DNA of 64,000 nucleotides from Chrysaora quinquecirrha (taxonomy: Eukaryota > Cnidaria > Scyphozoa > Semaeostomeae > Pelagiidae), in the NCBI GenBank assembly GCA_014526335.1, contig JACTAT010000059.1, positions 2,206,564 through 2,270,563 of the forward strand. Reading direction: 5' to 3'. Shown in pieces: positions 34,985 through 48,600 of this stretch. The notes beneath the pieces were generated by a model that searched no databases, was not told the DNA's origin, and saw only the letters and a list, made by a program, of their open reading frames with translations. Position numbers and translations under genes: made by a program. Each line of letters opens with the position of its first letter. Position 1 is the stretch's first letter.

Positions 34985-35275
34985 GTAAAGTCCATATTCT
35001 TTGTGAGCGACGGCGACTCGACCCGTCACGTCCCCGTCGCTTACAACGATATGAAATCCAGGCCAAAGCAATTGATTGCCTCAGTCGACGACTAATCGGG
35101 GAAGGCTAGAAAAATTTAACATTGCTCAACTTTTTGACTGCGCCCCCGATTGATAGGCGACAAATCAGCGACAGCAGGAATCATAAGAAAAACGTTTCTA
35201 TATGAGGAAAAGGATCCCCGATTTGTCGCCGACTACCCTTCGCCGATTATATGGAGACCAGGCTTAACGGAAGTG
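34985..35275. mobile_element. ~290-bp inverted-repeat element (copy B)
   Basis: Counterpart of 13272-13552 with small indels; the left end is a few bases shorter and the right end TGGAGACCAGGCTTA is kept. Confidence 0.6.
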
Positions 35276-35412
35276 CATGGTCAATTTTACCAGTTGTCGA
35301 CTATATTTTAAGACACAAGTCGACTTTTTAGAGTATGCACGAGGATTATTACCTCATCAATTATTACCAATTTCCAACTGAATTTCATAAACTGAGAAAA
35401 AAACTAACTAAC

Positions 35413-38400
35413 CTGACAAATTTTATTTGTCCTTCTTTTGAACCAGTAAAATTGAGACTGTTTGCGATTTCCTCAGCCTCTTGATCAATAAGAAACTGTG
35501 ACAGAGAGAGGCTTGGTGTATACGAGTCCATGATACAAGGCAATGGACAATCATACTTCATTTGTTTATCAAATTCCGCTGCAAAAAGTTATGCCATGGT
35601 TTATATTTACAACAACAAGGGAGTTCGATAATGAAAATTACAGTCCATTTAGGTTTACAACTAAAGTCGTTAGTAATAATAAATATATAATGACTTTATT
35701 TAAGTGTCATGACATTTAGCATTTCTACTAATTGGGGACACTGTCAGTTATTACCCCAGAAATCTGGGTACTTATTTACCGACCTCAGAAGGATGGACAG
35801 CTGAGTTGACTGTAGGCTTGTGGTCAGTGGTCCCGACGAGATTCGAACCCACGACCTTACGATCGTGAGACGGACGCCTTGACCAGTCAGTCACACCACA
35901 TATAGACAATCAGACAATCACTAAGCTAGCGATCGACTAACAATTCAAAGACATGCAATACGTGACTGATCTTGTGTCTGCCTGAAAAGTTGTCACCTTG
36001 CAGACCAATGGCGTGGCCATGGGAGTCGGTTTTAGAGATAAATATCCGGACCCCAGTTTCAAACGGATGGTTCAAAATTGTAATCCATAAATGAAGTAAA
36101 ATTTACGAGGTATAACTTCTCTCATTAAGCGATGCCTTTGTCACCAGGGCTCCCCTAGGCCGTAGGAAACAGAAGTTCCATTTCAGCGCAACAGCCCCAT
36201 TTTCTGATTTTACTCCCACTAAGCCGAATCACTCATAAAGTTTTGAGAAGGGCCTTGACCCAATAAAACTACGAGCAATCTTTAAACCGTAATAAAAATG
36301 TGTACTCACCCCACTTAGGCCACATACAATTTTTGGATCGATTCAAAGAGCAAACATCATGTGAACCTATTCAGAAAAGAAAGCATGTTAGGGTTGCTTA
36401 ACATATAATGTTTTACAGTGTGGACACGTCACAAAGCATTGCTTCTCAAGCAGAATCGCCTGGCAATGCTTTTGAAAAAGCTCAAAACATTTCATGCTTG
36501 AGTCAAGCAAAAAATGTTTGATGATCAATTTTTGATCGTTTTGCATTGGCTAAGTGTATCTGAATGAAGATAACAAAACTAGAAGACTATAAAGTCCTGG
36601 CAAAACGACCAATCATTGTGTGTCAAAAATTTGAGATTTGCTCGTCCAACAAAATGTTTGACCTTTTGGTCATATCAAAAACATTGCTCCTCAAACATTT
36701 TTGCTTGATACAAGCGTAAAATGCGTTTCACGTGTTCAAAAAACATTGCTGACAGAGTTTTGCTTGCCAAGCAATGTTTTATGATGTGGCCAAACGGTTA
36801 AACATTGCTTGAAAACAAATATCGAATGCTTGACTAACAATATTTGATCGTTTATCCGGGGCCTAAGGTATTGGATTACAGCCAGACAATATCTTACAGG
36901 CGTTCAATTGAGGCTTACAAATGACCTACACCAAAATTATAGTAGGTTAATTAGTTGTTACCTGGCATAAACCATTCTTTACAGCCACACTCAGAAGTCA
37001 CATGGTCTGTCAATGTTTCCAACCAGCACAAATGCTTAGAATATCTATCGTTGAAGTACTTCAAGTATTTTCTGCCACATTTGGATTTGTATGGAGGTGG
37101 TAAACTTTTAAGGTCATGGCTTTTATATAGCGCCGTTATCTATAACTGGACATATTCAACAGCGCTTTACAACTATTTACCCCTTACCTCAGGCCATTTT
37201 TTTCATTTTCCATTTTTTTGCTATACTCCCTGGGGAGTATATATCGACTCGCTTGCAGCCATACAGTCGGCGCTACGAGGGTTTTAAGGCCTTCATCAGT
37301 AAGGTACCAATTTTACACCTTGGTGCGGTGTCACAGAGAGCAAGGTTTTTACACCTTGTAAATTTGTGCTCCCTAGCCTGGATTTGAACCGCAGACCTTG
37401 AGCCCAAATGGCGCAAGTGCTAACCACTACGCTACGCTGCTCTCAAACATCTGACTCGCGAACTGCATACTAGAGTGATTCTAACAACATTTAATTTAGA
37501 ATGTAGCATGTTTAAGTTGATTACTGTATATAAGACCACATTCAGATCTGTACTTAATGCCCTGGCCAAACGTCCAAACATTGTTTGTCAGACTTGTGAC
37601 ATTTGCTTGTCAAGCGACATGTTTTACAGTTTGAACAAGTGGCAAAATATTGTCGCAAAACATTCTGTTTGGGAAAGCACAAAATGATTTTAAATTTTTT
37701 TCAAAAACATTGCCAAGTGACCGTGTTTGTCAAAGAATGTTTTGCTACGTGACCAAACGGTCAAACCTTTCTTCTAAAACAAATCTTAAATGTTTGATCG
37801 TTTGACTAGGGCCTTAGTACATATGGGATGTGATTGTGGCAATAATTTTCAATGGTATTCAAGCCTACCTTCTTTCTCTTCAGTTCCACGTATGTAATAA
37901 ATCCGGGGCTCAAGACAACTCCTAACATCTTGACGGGGGTTTCGTCTTGACCATGAACAATAAGTTGGATGCCTGAATAATCATTCTGCGCATAATACTC
38001 ATAATCTTCAATGTTAATGGTCAATTCCAATGCATGAGACGGTCCAGTTTTATTGAAAAACAGAATTGGTTTTCCATTGGAACCATGATTGAATGTAAAG
38101 CATCGATCCCCCTGGTCTTTGTTGAATTGAATGAAATCAGAAACGGAACAATCTTGACCAAGTATTTTACATCTGTACAACATGTCTTCAAGTTTATGAT
38201 TAGCACGTCTGATGGTATTACGATATTCAGTGCCACTCAGAGACAGCTCTTGAGAGTTCTTCAATATGTAATCAAGTTTTGTTCCCTCCATAACTGAATT
38301 GCGAATATCATTGAGATTGCAAAGAGAAACAGCAGGGAATTGCATGCGATCTTGATACATGATTGTCGTCGATGTTATAAATGGATAGCTGTAGAAATGC

Positions 38401-39711
38401 ATCATGCTTTCGTAGAGTTTCTGGACAAACAAACCCAAACAGCAAATCAAGAGGAATGACCACACGATTCTTCGTATTGGATGCGTCTTATCAAAGCAGT
38501 GACGTAGGCCATGTAGAGTTGATTTAGCAATGAAACGACGTTTGTATTCTTCAACCTGTCTGCTACGCTTTGCCATTTCAAATTGCTTGTCTCTATTTGG
38601 AAGATCTGTAAAAGAGAGATGCGTCGTTGATAATGATAGCATAGTTTAGGTTTAGCTGAATGGTTTTCCAGGAATCGCTGCATTCAATAAATATTTCAAA
38701 CTAGTTATCATTTATGACACTGTCATATACAGTGAATATTGCACAGGTGCACTTTATCTGGTGTTCTGTGGTAAGAAACGTTTACAGAAAGCCAAAAGAA
38801 CGACAAGGATTAAAAGTTCAGCAAAACACTATCTATTTTCTCTAAATGATTTTCCATGTGTCACTTCTGGAAATAATAGAAAACAACAGAGAAATCTCAA
38901 GACTGGAAATTAAATATGCAGTAGCACAAGGCTCCGTTCTTGGTCCTTGAATGTAATGGTCTGATGTAAATGATTTTCCACAGAGTATAGCCAGTGGTAA
39001 ACTTTATATGTGTCACTAATGGAAAGAAATAGAAGTCAAAAGAAGAATCTTCAGACCGGAGATTAACTATGGAGTACGACAAGGTTCGATTCTTGGCTCT
39101 TTAGACTTATATGTTCCGCATGTAAATGATCTTCTAGAGTGCACAGCAAGAGATAAATTTTACATATTTGGCTTATAAAAGAAAGACAGAAAACAGAGAA
39201 ATCTCAAGATCAGAAATTAAATATGTATATGGAGTACCACAAGGCTCCGTTCTTGGCCCTTGACTTTTATGATGTTCCACAGAATTAGGCCAGTGACGAA
39301 CTCTACACGTGTCATTGAAAGAAATGGAAGACAGACAAAAAATCTCAAGACCAGGAACTTGAATATGCAGTACCAAAAGGAAAGTATCAAAAATAGAAGC
39401 ATGTTTTGCTTACTACCAAAAAAGAACGCTAACAAATAATTGAACTGTAATACCTGCTAAATATCTTGTAATGTATCTCATGCTACTTGGGTTGTGCTCA
39501 TCACAGTCAAATATCCATTGCATACCATTGTATATTTCTTTATGTTGCAATCTGAGTTGTGATAATTCTCTTTCACTGTCTGATTCATCACTTGAGAATG
39601 AAGTGTATGTGTCTTCCATTCTAGGTACTTTGACTGGATGGTCACTTATCACTGCTCCTTCAAGTATATAGTTCTGATGTTCATTCAAACCACCGTCTGC
39701 ATGTGTAACCC
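35413..39711 (-). CDS. Gene 3: DEG/ENaC channel, copy of gene 1, incomplete and probably broken
   Basis: Exons equivalent to gene 1: 39454-39711, 37869-38605, 36962-37111, 36310-36366, 35413-35578. The two last coding exons (pore, TM2) are not in the sequence and would fall in the N gap. The large exon differs from gene 1 by one residue (HPIRR for HPVRR), and the first has a 6-bp in-frame difference. The third exon has lost its splice acceptor: where gene 1 has TTTCAG before ATTAAAAG, a tRNA-derived SINE (37112-37444) abuts the exon. Skipping this 151-bp exon would shift the frame and reach a stop after seven codons (VHTMFAL) in the 57-bp exon. Probably a null allele or pseudogene unless a cryptic acceptor in the SINE is used. 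Confidence 0.75.
35619..35902 (-). mobile_element. tRNA-derived SINE, present only in copy B
   Basis: On the minus strand the head has a tRNA-like A box (TGACTGACTGGTCAAGGCG) and B box (GGGTTCGAATCTC), about 45 bp apart, followed by an unrelated body. Copy A has no insert here (near 13895-13915), so the borders are approximate but the insertion is clear. It is intronic in gene 3. Confidence 0.8.
37112..37444 (-). mobile_element. tRNA-derived SINE abutting an exon of gene 3
   Basis: The minus-strand head GAGAGCAGCGTAGCG starts at 37444. The A box is TAGCGTAGTGGTTAGCAC and the B box GGTTCAAATCC, in tRNA spacing. The body has CACCTTG and GGGAGTATAGC segments, and the 3' end touches the exon at 37111. 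Copy A has 187 bp at this place (15512-15698), including the splice acceptor, that are absent here. The event therefore involved a deletion as well as the insertion. Confidence 0.85.
37550..37820. mobile_element. Inverted-repeat element of the GGCCAAACG family (copy B)
   Basis: Counterpart of 15795-16041, slightly longer, with matching inverted ends (CCTGGCCAAACG and CGTTTGACTAGGGCC). It lies in the intron before exon 36962-37111 of gene 3. Confidence 0.7.
38840..39370 (+). repeat. RT-fragment tandem repeat (copy B)
   Basis: Counterpart of 16990-17610 with one partial unit fewer. It again shows codons for CAAGGCTCCGTTCTTGG (QGSVLG) preceded by TATGGAGTA-type codons (YGV). There is no intact frame. 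Confidence 0.7.
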
Positions 39712-39854
39712 CTGCAAAAAGCGTGGGTGGGTTAGTATTTAAAAGCATGGTTTTATTAAAATAAAGCATCAATCAATGTATGTTTCATTATGTGTGAATT
39801 AGACATAATGTAGTCAGACAGCACACAAACAAATATGAAAATTTAGAAGATAAT

Positions 39855-40135
39855 TCAAATCTATCCTTGTGTTCGCCATTCATGACAAATATATAGTTAT
39901 GGTGCTGAAAAAGGCTCAACATAGCCGAAACACAAAAAGCAAAAAAAAATCGGATGAGAGCCTTAGGTTGAATGACTTAGAGAGTTACTCGGCGATTTCA
40001 TAGAGCTCTATAGCTCAGTGGAAACGTCGCTGGCTCTCTGATCATACAGTCCAGGGTTCAAATCCCATCAATTGTGGTATGCCACTTGTGGAAAAATCTA
40101 TCCTTGTGTTCGCCATTCATGACAAATATATATAA
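39855..40135 (+). mobile_element. tRNA-derived SINE with a repeated 38-bp flank, only in copy B
   Basis: A tRNA-like head starts near 40002 (CTATAGCTCAGTGG A box, GGGTTCAAATCCC B box). The 38-bp phrase starting AATCTATCCTTGTGTTCGCC and ending GACAAATATATA occurs before it (39858) and after it (40095). Either it is a very long target duplication or, more likely, two SINE tails in tandem. Copy A has no insert near 18085. Confidence 0.75.
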
Positions 40136-41040
40136 AGATAGTTATGATCACAACTACGACAAGCATGATAAAGATGGCAAAGATGATACGACAACACCGA
40201 AGAGGACGTTGAAGATTGAGGGTGCTGTGGTGCTGTGGCCTAATCCAGTTACCTCGTGGTGTCAGAAGCTCAGCGGATCGGGGTTCGAGCCCCAGCTACG
40301 GTAGGGTCACAGCAAAGGTCGAGGTTTCGACTAGTTAACCTACTACTGAGATCCTAGCGACTGGCGCTAAATACACCCTTTCACCTTCACCTGATCATGA
40401 AGATGGTGACAAGGACGACGAAGACAACAACGACGATGATGATTATAATGCTAATGCTGACAATGATCGTTCTTCAAAACATAAACAATGGTAACATAAC
40501 ATACAAACTATCATGCAGTAAATCATAAACAATCATATACAAGAAGGTGCTGTGGCGTCGTGGTGTAATCTAGCTGACTCGTGGTGTCAGGAGATCAGTG
40601 TGGACAGGGTTCAAGCCAAGCCACGGTAGCGTCACAGCGCCACGGGTTGAGGTTTCGATTACTTAACCTACTACTGCGATCCTAGCGACTGGGCTAAATA
40701 CACCATTTCAACTTCACCTGATGATGAAAATGATGACAATGACGCCGATGTCGACAACGACGAAACGCTGACAATGATCGTGTTTCAAAACATAAACAAT
40801 TGTAACATAACATACAAGCTATCATGCAGTAAAGCGTAAGCAATCATACATCAATACAAGAAGGTGCTGTGGCGTCATGGTGTAATCCAGCTCACTCGTG
40901 GTGTCAGGAGCTCCGTGCGGTCAGGGTTCGAGCCCAGCCACGGTAGCGTCACAGCCAGGGTCGAGGTCTCGATTAGTTAACCTACTAATGAGATCCTAGC
41001 AACTGGCGCTAAACCACAATTTCACCTTCACCTCCACCTT
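40136..41040 (+). repeat. Tandem array of three SINE-headed units (copy B)
   Basis: Counterpart of 18080-19320; unit heads lie near 40221, 40546 and 40863. B boxes are GGGGTTCGAGCCCC, a mutated GGGTTCAAGCCAAG and GGGTTCGAGCCCAG. Confidence 0.85.
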
Positions 41041-44000
41041 CACAAGATAGCAGGAGAACAAACAAGCAATCTAAGCTTAAAATACTTGTTTTCAAGTAAT
41101 TCTAAAGTTCTCACAAGAAGATTAAGGACTAAACTCCTACTCCTACGCACCAGCTATTCTGTAATTGAGATGCTAGAGAACAGTTCTTGCATTTCATCAG
41201 TTCACGTACTTTAACTATAGTAACCCATTCTACAGTCTATTGTGATACTTTGAATATTATAATATTCTTATCTCACAATAGCAACCTGCAGGTTTATATG
41301 GTTGCGACGAATCTAGACAAATCAAAACCATATACTATACTTGTTTTGGTTTTAGACGTTAAACAACCAGCGAAGTATATTAAACAAGTTTTCAATTGAA
41401 ATCAAGAAATGAAGTAAAACTTCTAGCAGGGTACGTTAACAAACGCCGATAAAAAGGGACGGTGGTCGAATTTTTTTAGGTCAACATTGGGATCTTGGTA
41501 TAACGAACTTCTTATATAACGAGCTTCCCCATGTAGCAAGCGAACTGTCTAGCCCCTTGAATAGCAAATTCTACACAAATTACCTCGACACGAACTCCTG
41601 ATCCAACAATTTCCCGTTCCTGTTCCCTGCAAGTTTCGCTATACTGGTATTCAACCTATTGTTTCAGATTAAAATATTGTTTTCTTCCATTATTGTCAGA
41701 CAAAAAGTAATTGTTTTCGTTGTAAGTGGAGGAGGCAACCGCGCCCCCTCCCCCGTGTTTCCCAAGCAGGGTCCGAGTGTATATATGATTAATCCTATTT
41801 ATCTGTAAGAGGCAGGGCAAAAAATGAATATTTCATATGGGCGGCGGTTTCTTTCACAATTTAGATACAGAATATAAAACAAGATCGAAGACTTAACAAA
41901 AATAAGGTATACCTTTAAACTCAGTTTATTAGAAGATGGGTATGACGATAGATGAAGCGACTGAGGATCTGCAAAATAATTAGAAATAGATAATGAATAC
42001 TTTAAGCGAAAGAAAAAATAACTACAAGAATGAATTAACTTGTACAAGAAACACATACTTAAACTATACAAGGTACATTAAAAATCCATAGACGAAAACT
42101 TCACAAAATGTACTCTTCTAGATGTTTTTATATGAATGTTGCAATTTCTAGTTTATTTCAAGGTTTAGAGTAAGAACAGCAGATGCAAGTGGATTTGTTT
42201 ACAGAAGATTTAAAGCAAGTTCTGAGATATCAACTTTGTTTAAAATTTCATTTGCATATACAATGATGGCATGGCCAGATTATCTGCACCTTAAGTATTA
42301 TTAGAGACAGAAGAAATCAGAATAAATTGGAACTGAGTTTTTTACCTGGTAAATCTATAAGCTTTCCAGCAGTTTTTATGAAGAAATGTCTTTTAGAAAA
42401 TGAGAGTTCGCAACACCAAGACCCCAAGGAAGCTACAGGTGTTTGCAGCAAATCAAGCACAAGACGAATGCAAAATTCAGCACCAAATTAGTGAAATGAG
42501 CCAACATATGATCAAAAAACGACGATTTGCAAACATGAAACAGGGATACAGATGTTTCTTCTTTACATAGCCAACAACAAACAAGAAGAATGCTTCAGTA
42601 AATCTCAAATAATTAACAGGCAAAGAGCTGTCTTAACTGGATTTGATGAGCCGACACAATAAATAAGTGAGCAAACAAGATAATCTGTACGAATTCTCAA
42701 TAAAAAAGAAGCATTTGCTTGATAAAAAATTCATGAGTTTCTCTCTCGCTTTCTGTCTTTAAAGGTAACCAAGGAAAACTTAAACAGGATCTGTCAATGC
42801 ATAAAGATACATTGAATGAACTTTCCTGCTTTGTTGAATTTCTGTTAAAAGGCTTTGCACTGATCAAACGAGAGAATATAGCCTCATCAGTAGTGGAGTA
42901 AATAGTTGAGTAAATAGTTGAAAAATAGGGTTGCTTTTTGGATTCTGTTAAAGAAAATATTACTTTATTGGTCAAAGATACAATAATATGTTGAATTTGT
43001 CCTACTCTATGAGGACCTCCTCCTTTGAAGACAAAAATTCATCGATCATCATAAAATCATGGGTTGAAACTTTTGAAGGAAATTGCTGGAAAGTACGATA
43101 ACTTCGTCATTTATGCATTTGAAGATTGCTAGATTCTTGCAAGTTGTTTTCACCGCAGTTTAACACACAAACAGTATGAATCGCAGAAATCGCACTTTTG
43201 CAGCCCTTGTGACGCGACTTTGTCGCACAGAAATCAAGGAACTTACATTCGGACCACCTTGCAATAAGCTGAGATTATCTCGATGCGTGGGCTCTATATA
43301 GGCACTTAGCGCTTCGCTTCAAACTAGCAGGATAAAGGCTAATTCGGTGAATAGCACGAATAGGTACCTCTACGTGGTGTCAATCGGTCTATAAACTGGA
43401 ACCAAAGTTTTGCCATACGCAAGGTCAAATGAAGACCGCGTACGCAAGTGCGAGAAAACTCTCAACTAACTGATAATTGCTATATCTATAGATAATCTAT
43501 CTGCAACATTTTTAGATCATCTTTAAAAGCGTTTCTGCTTCTTATTTCCAAACATAAAAACATAATTACAAGTTATAAAAGTTAAAAGGAAAACTTGACA
43601 GCTTTCAAACGCTTTTCTAATGTTTACCTTAAATAATACCGTCATAAAATCAGCTATAAAAATGTATATGCAAGTTGAAACGGGGTTGAAACATTCTTGC
43701 AACTTTGTGCACAAAAAGATCGGCCGCTAAGATCTCAGGAAATCGCACGACTCGAGTACGAGATTTTTTAATGTGGCTAGTCATAATTCAGGAACATTTT
43801 TATTCTCTTACTACCTTAACTGTTCCCCAGGTCATTTTATCTGCCAAAAGGAGCTTTGGAAACAACAGCGGTGATGTCGATGCCTAAAGCTACGGATCAA
43901 GACGACAGGTCCCTGTAAAGTGTTAAAGGACCAACCAAGGTGAAGAGGGTGTTAGTAACTAAGATTACGATTTGAACTAAAGTCTACACTACAGAGTATC

Positions 44001-44440
44001 GGAGGACTAAAATATTTCAGTGAGAAAAGAAGCAAACAAAAAATTATAAAAGATTTTCTGACTTGCTAGTTTTTGTTCTCCTTTTGAGTAGTCTATTCAG
44101 TTCGGTTAGGATGTTCTCACCCCAAGCAATGATATGCGGAAATTCATCTGTGCAACCAGCATCCATGACTAGTCACCCATGAATCAAGGTTGCCTCTATC
44201 TAACTCTACGACGAATTGAAACATTATTATTAGCTGTACACATAGGATAAGGACAGAAGGTAGAGATAGCACAGTCTTTTTACAATCTATGCGAGGAGAA
44301 ATTCTAATTTACAGACTAAATTATTATATGTCCAAATGCAAATGAAGGCAACGTATAAGAAAGCCGCACGCCCGGGAAAACTTTATTATTCACTCAAAAC
44401 CCTGCAACAGTCTAAATGGTACTCTTGCATTACAAACTGA
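41041..44440. other. Intergenic block between genes 3 and 4
   Basis: Counterpart of 19321-22650. 41410-43890 is nearly identical to copy A, and similarity falls after about 43970. No gene was recognised. Confidence 0.5.
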
Positions 44441-44449
44441 CCCCTAGGA

Positions 44450-44840
44450 CAAAAAAGCACCGCACAGACTATTGCATAGATTATTCCATAAACTATGCAC
44501 TGACTACGGCACAAACTATTGTACAGACTATTGCAGAGAATATGGCACAGACTTTTGCATAGACTATTTGCTTAGATAATGCAGAGACTATTGCAGAGAC
44601 TATTGCAGAGGCTATTGAACTATTGCATAGACAGTATCATAGGCTATGCACAGACTAAGGCACAGAAGGTTGCACAGACTATTGCATAGACTATACACAG
44701 ACTATGGCACAAACTATTGTACAAACTATTGCACAGACTATTGCACAGACTATGGCAAAGACAATCGTATAGACTATTGCACAGACTATGGCGCAGACTA
44801 TTCCATAGACTATTCCACATACTATTACACTGCAAAGCAT
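44450..44840. repeat. Degenerate tandem repeat of CAGACTATTGCA words (copy B)
   Basis: Related to the 48-bp repeat at 22686-22870 but longer and irregular, made of CAGACTATTGCATAGAC and CAGACTATGGCAC words at variable spacing. The last two exons of gene 4 should follow on the right but do not. Confidence 0.8.
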
Positions 44841-44982
44841 TACACAGCACTACCAGTGCGTTGTGAAAATACCAGCATTATATCTCGCGGTTTATGACAC
44901 CAGTAAAGGACCTTATTGTCTGGAAACATTATGCTCTTGGCTGTTGAACGTGAATGCCGCCGCACCTGGGGACATCAGTATA

Positions 44983-45618
44983 CAGGGGTGGCCCTAAAAA
45001 TGCATTTTGGAATGGCACCCCCCAAAAAAGGACCCCTAACTAAATAATTTATAAATAATTTATTCTTAAGTTGGAATTTCATGAAATTAATACTACATTA
45101 TATTCAACTCAAGTGAGATATATCTTGTAAATATCATGATGATATGGGTTTGTATCTCTGAATAAATTGACTTTAAAACTTTACAATCCAAAACGTACTG
45201 TAACAAAATATGCAACTTTATACCCTTACGTAATCCTTACGCAACAAAACAGAAAAATCAATAACTCATTCTTTCAGTCAAATGATATTCAAAATGTCCT
45301 CAATCCTGCTCAATACACTTCTCTAATATTACTGACCATACATTAATGGTCGTGACAATTTTACTCTGGGATAATGATTCTCCTTCACGCACGATTGCAG
45401 TACAGTACGCAATGGTGGAATATAAACAGCTGGTTTTTGGACATCATGAATTTAATGTCCCATTGCGCCGAGATGGAAGCTCTTATCACCACCATATTTC
45501 TACACGATAGCGCACTTGACTTGAATATTACCTGGTATAAATTTGATAAAATTCCTCCTTGAGAAAACTTATTCAGAAATTATTTACCTAAGGGGGTCCC
45601 TTTTTTTGGGCCACCCTG
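44983..45618 (-). mobile_element. Mariner-like element remnant, TA-flanked, 636 bp
   Basis: The ends CAGGGGTGGCCCTAAAAA and TTTTTTTGGGCCACCCTG are terminal inverted repeats of the CAGGGTGGCCCAAAA type common in mariner elements. TA is found at 44981-44982 and 45619-45620. On the minus strand near 45285-45330 the codons read LEKCIEQD-stop-GHFEYHL, which matches the usual C-terminal pattern of mariner transposases (EKCIE..GGHFE) with one stop. So it is an internally deleted, dead copy. Its right end sits directly against the broken exon of gene 4. Confidence 0.75.
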
Positions 45619-45620
45619 TA

Positions 45621-48600
45621 GCAATGTGGTTTATCTCTTCAGTAACAGGGAAACGAGAGAAGGATGTCTTTGCAGTGAAGCTGTCAACAACGCATGGTAA
45701 TGGACATGAATACAACTTGAATTTGTCAAAATCCGCTGTAAATAAATAAGAAATAAGATGATTGAGCTTCAAGGCTCCAGAAACCTTAGAGAAAAACGTG
45801 TACTAATATAGAAGAGTCTCCATGCATAGATGTATAACGATCATTTTATGGGACCAAGAGAGTAAAAAGTAAGGTTCCAAAGTCTTTGCAAGGGGAACAT
45901 CGCACCGGGCTACATAGATTATTGTACAAGGCTACTCAGATGTTTCCCATGCTTTGCACTAATTTGCACCAACACTCTGATAACTCTGTTTAGAAACATT
46001 ACTCATCCTAGGTTAGATAAGAAGAAAAATCTTGCCATTATATACAAGGAATCTAGATAAAAGTTTTAGAATAAAATAACATGTATTTACCCCAATTCTG
46101 CCAAAGACAGCTTTCCAACTGCTTCAATGAACAAACTTCGTAGTCACCTTGCAGGTTAGAAACAAAACATTCATTGATGAAATAAATTTTGAGTATAGAG
46201 GAAACTTTTAATTCAAACGTTTCGCTCTATAATCTTCATCAGTAACTGCTAAAGATGATAGATCGAAATGTTTGAATTTGACGTTTTCATTATATTTGAA
46301 CTCTCTTTGATACAGTTTATATAGAAAAGATTAGGGGTAAGACTGCTCATGCTACATATTAATGGTATTACAAGATGTTCTGATCCACTGAATCAAGAGT
46401 ATTTTGATAGACTTATTACACGAGTAGCTGTTGTCACTATTGAGCTGAATTGTTTGAACCACCAAATACAGGTCACTTTGAGCGATCTCGGTTTGGTTAA
46501 AGTCTCGCTATGATGAGCGAAAACTGGGACTGGTGTTATAGCTATAGGTTATAGCTTAATAATAAGGTTAACAAGACCTACCTGGCATAAACCAATCTTT
46601 GCATCCACAATTATTGACCACATGATCAGTAAGTTTTTCTAGCCAGCAGAAATGCATTGAATAGCCTTTGAAATATTTCAGGTTTAGGCTTCCACAACGA
46701 GTTTTATATGGAGCAGGCAGACTCTTTATCTGAAATCAAAATAAAGAGCGTTTCAAACTGCTAGAAAAGATAAAAACACATTTGAACTACAAACTATAAT
46801 GGACAAGCCCGGACCAGTAGGACATACTAGCAAACAGAACAGTACATCTGGCAAAGACTATCATAGACAAGAAAAGACTCCATAAGTACATACTACTACG
46901 GAAAAATAGTATAGACTAACACACCCTAGTACACAAAATAGAATAGACTAGCCCTGGCCAGCGATGTAGTATTAGTATACAGCAAGACTATTCCAGACAA
47001 GTTTAGACTACTTTAAGTACATACTTATATGAGCGACTGGTATAGACTAGCAGAAACTAGTACACAATTTAGTATAGACTAGCCCTAACCAGCTATGTCG
47101 TATTAGTATGCAGCTTCTTGACTATTACAGACAAGAATAGACTACTTTACGTACATATTTATATGAATGAATCGTATAGACAAGCAGAAACTAGAACACA
47201 AATTAGTATAGACTAGCCCTGACCCGCGATGTAGTATAAGTATACAGCAAGACTATTCCACACAAGTTTAGACTACTTTAAGTACATACTTATATGAGCG
47301 ACTGGTATAGAATAGCAGAAAGTAGTAAACAATTTAGTATAGACTAGCCCTGACCAGCCATGTCTTATTAGTATTATTAGTATGCAGCTGCTTGACTATT
47401 ACAGACAAGAATAGATTACTTTACGTACATACTGATATGAATGAATCGTATAGACAAGCAGAAACTACTACAAATACTAGTATAGACTAGCCCTGACCAG
47501 CGATTTAGTAGTTTAAGTAAACACTTATATGACCGAATAGTATATAGACTGGCAGAAACTGGTACACAAATTAGTATAGACTAGCCTTGACCACCGATGT
47601 AGTATTATAGTATGCAACTTGACTATTACAGACAAGTTTAGACTAATTTAAATACATACTTATATGAATGAATCGTATAAACTAGCATAAACTAGTACAC
47701 AAACTAGTATTAACTAGCCCTGACCAGCTAGTAAAGACCAATACACAAACTAGAATAGACTAGCTCTTGCCAGCTATGTCGTATTGGTATACAACACAGG
47801 TTAGTAAACAAACTAAAATAGACCAGCCAAAACAGCTTCTGTCGTGCTTGTATACATTACATCTAGAAGACACGTACAGACTACTGTCAGTGTAATCTAT
47901 TAGGGTCAAATAGTATAGACTTTCATAAACAGGGAAAGTAGAAAGATTAGTCTTAACAACTTTCAACAAGTGTGGATAAGTAAATGCTAATATAAAGAAC
48001 AAGAACATGATATTACTAGTAGACAGCGAATAGTGCTTAGAAGCCATTTACCTTTTGTTTCTTGAGTTCAACATATGTGATATAACCAGGAGATGCAATA
48101 ATGCCTTGCATTTTGACTGGTGTCTCATCTTGTCCATGAACAATCAAATGAACTCCTGACTGAACAGCATCAACATAATAATCCCAAAACTCAATGTTAA
48201 TTGTAAGCTCAAGCGAATGGTCCAGTCCAAGCTTATTCACTTTAATTAATTCATACCCCGGTTTACCAGAGTTAAACGTATAGCACTTATCTCCTTGATT
48301 ATGATAAAACAATGTAAAATTTTTAGACGTACATTTGCGTCCATCCATATTACAATCGTACAGCATGTTTTCCAGTTTATGATTCGCTGTTCGTATAGTT
48401 CTTTGGTACTCATCACCACTTAGTTGACCAGATATATTCCAATCTTTTCGTTTGATCATTTCATGTAGTTTCGTACCAAGCATTTGTGAGTATCGCATAT
48501 CATTCAGATTACATAGAGAAACAGCGGGGAATTCAAGGTCCTTTTTGAAGACTACAGTTTTTGTAGTACTGATTGGAAAACTCAGATAGTGCTGTGTGCT

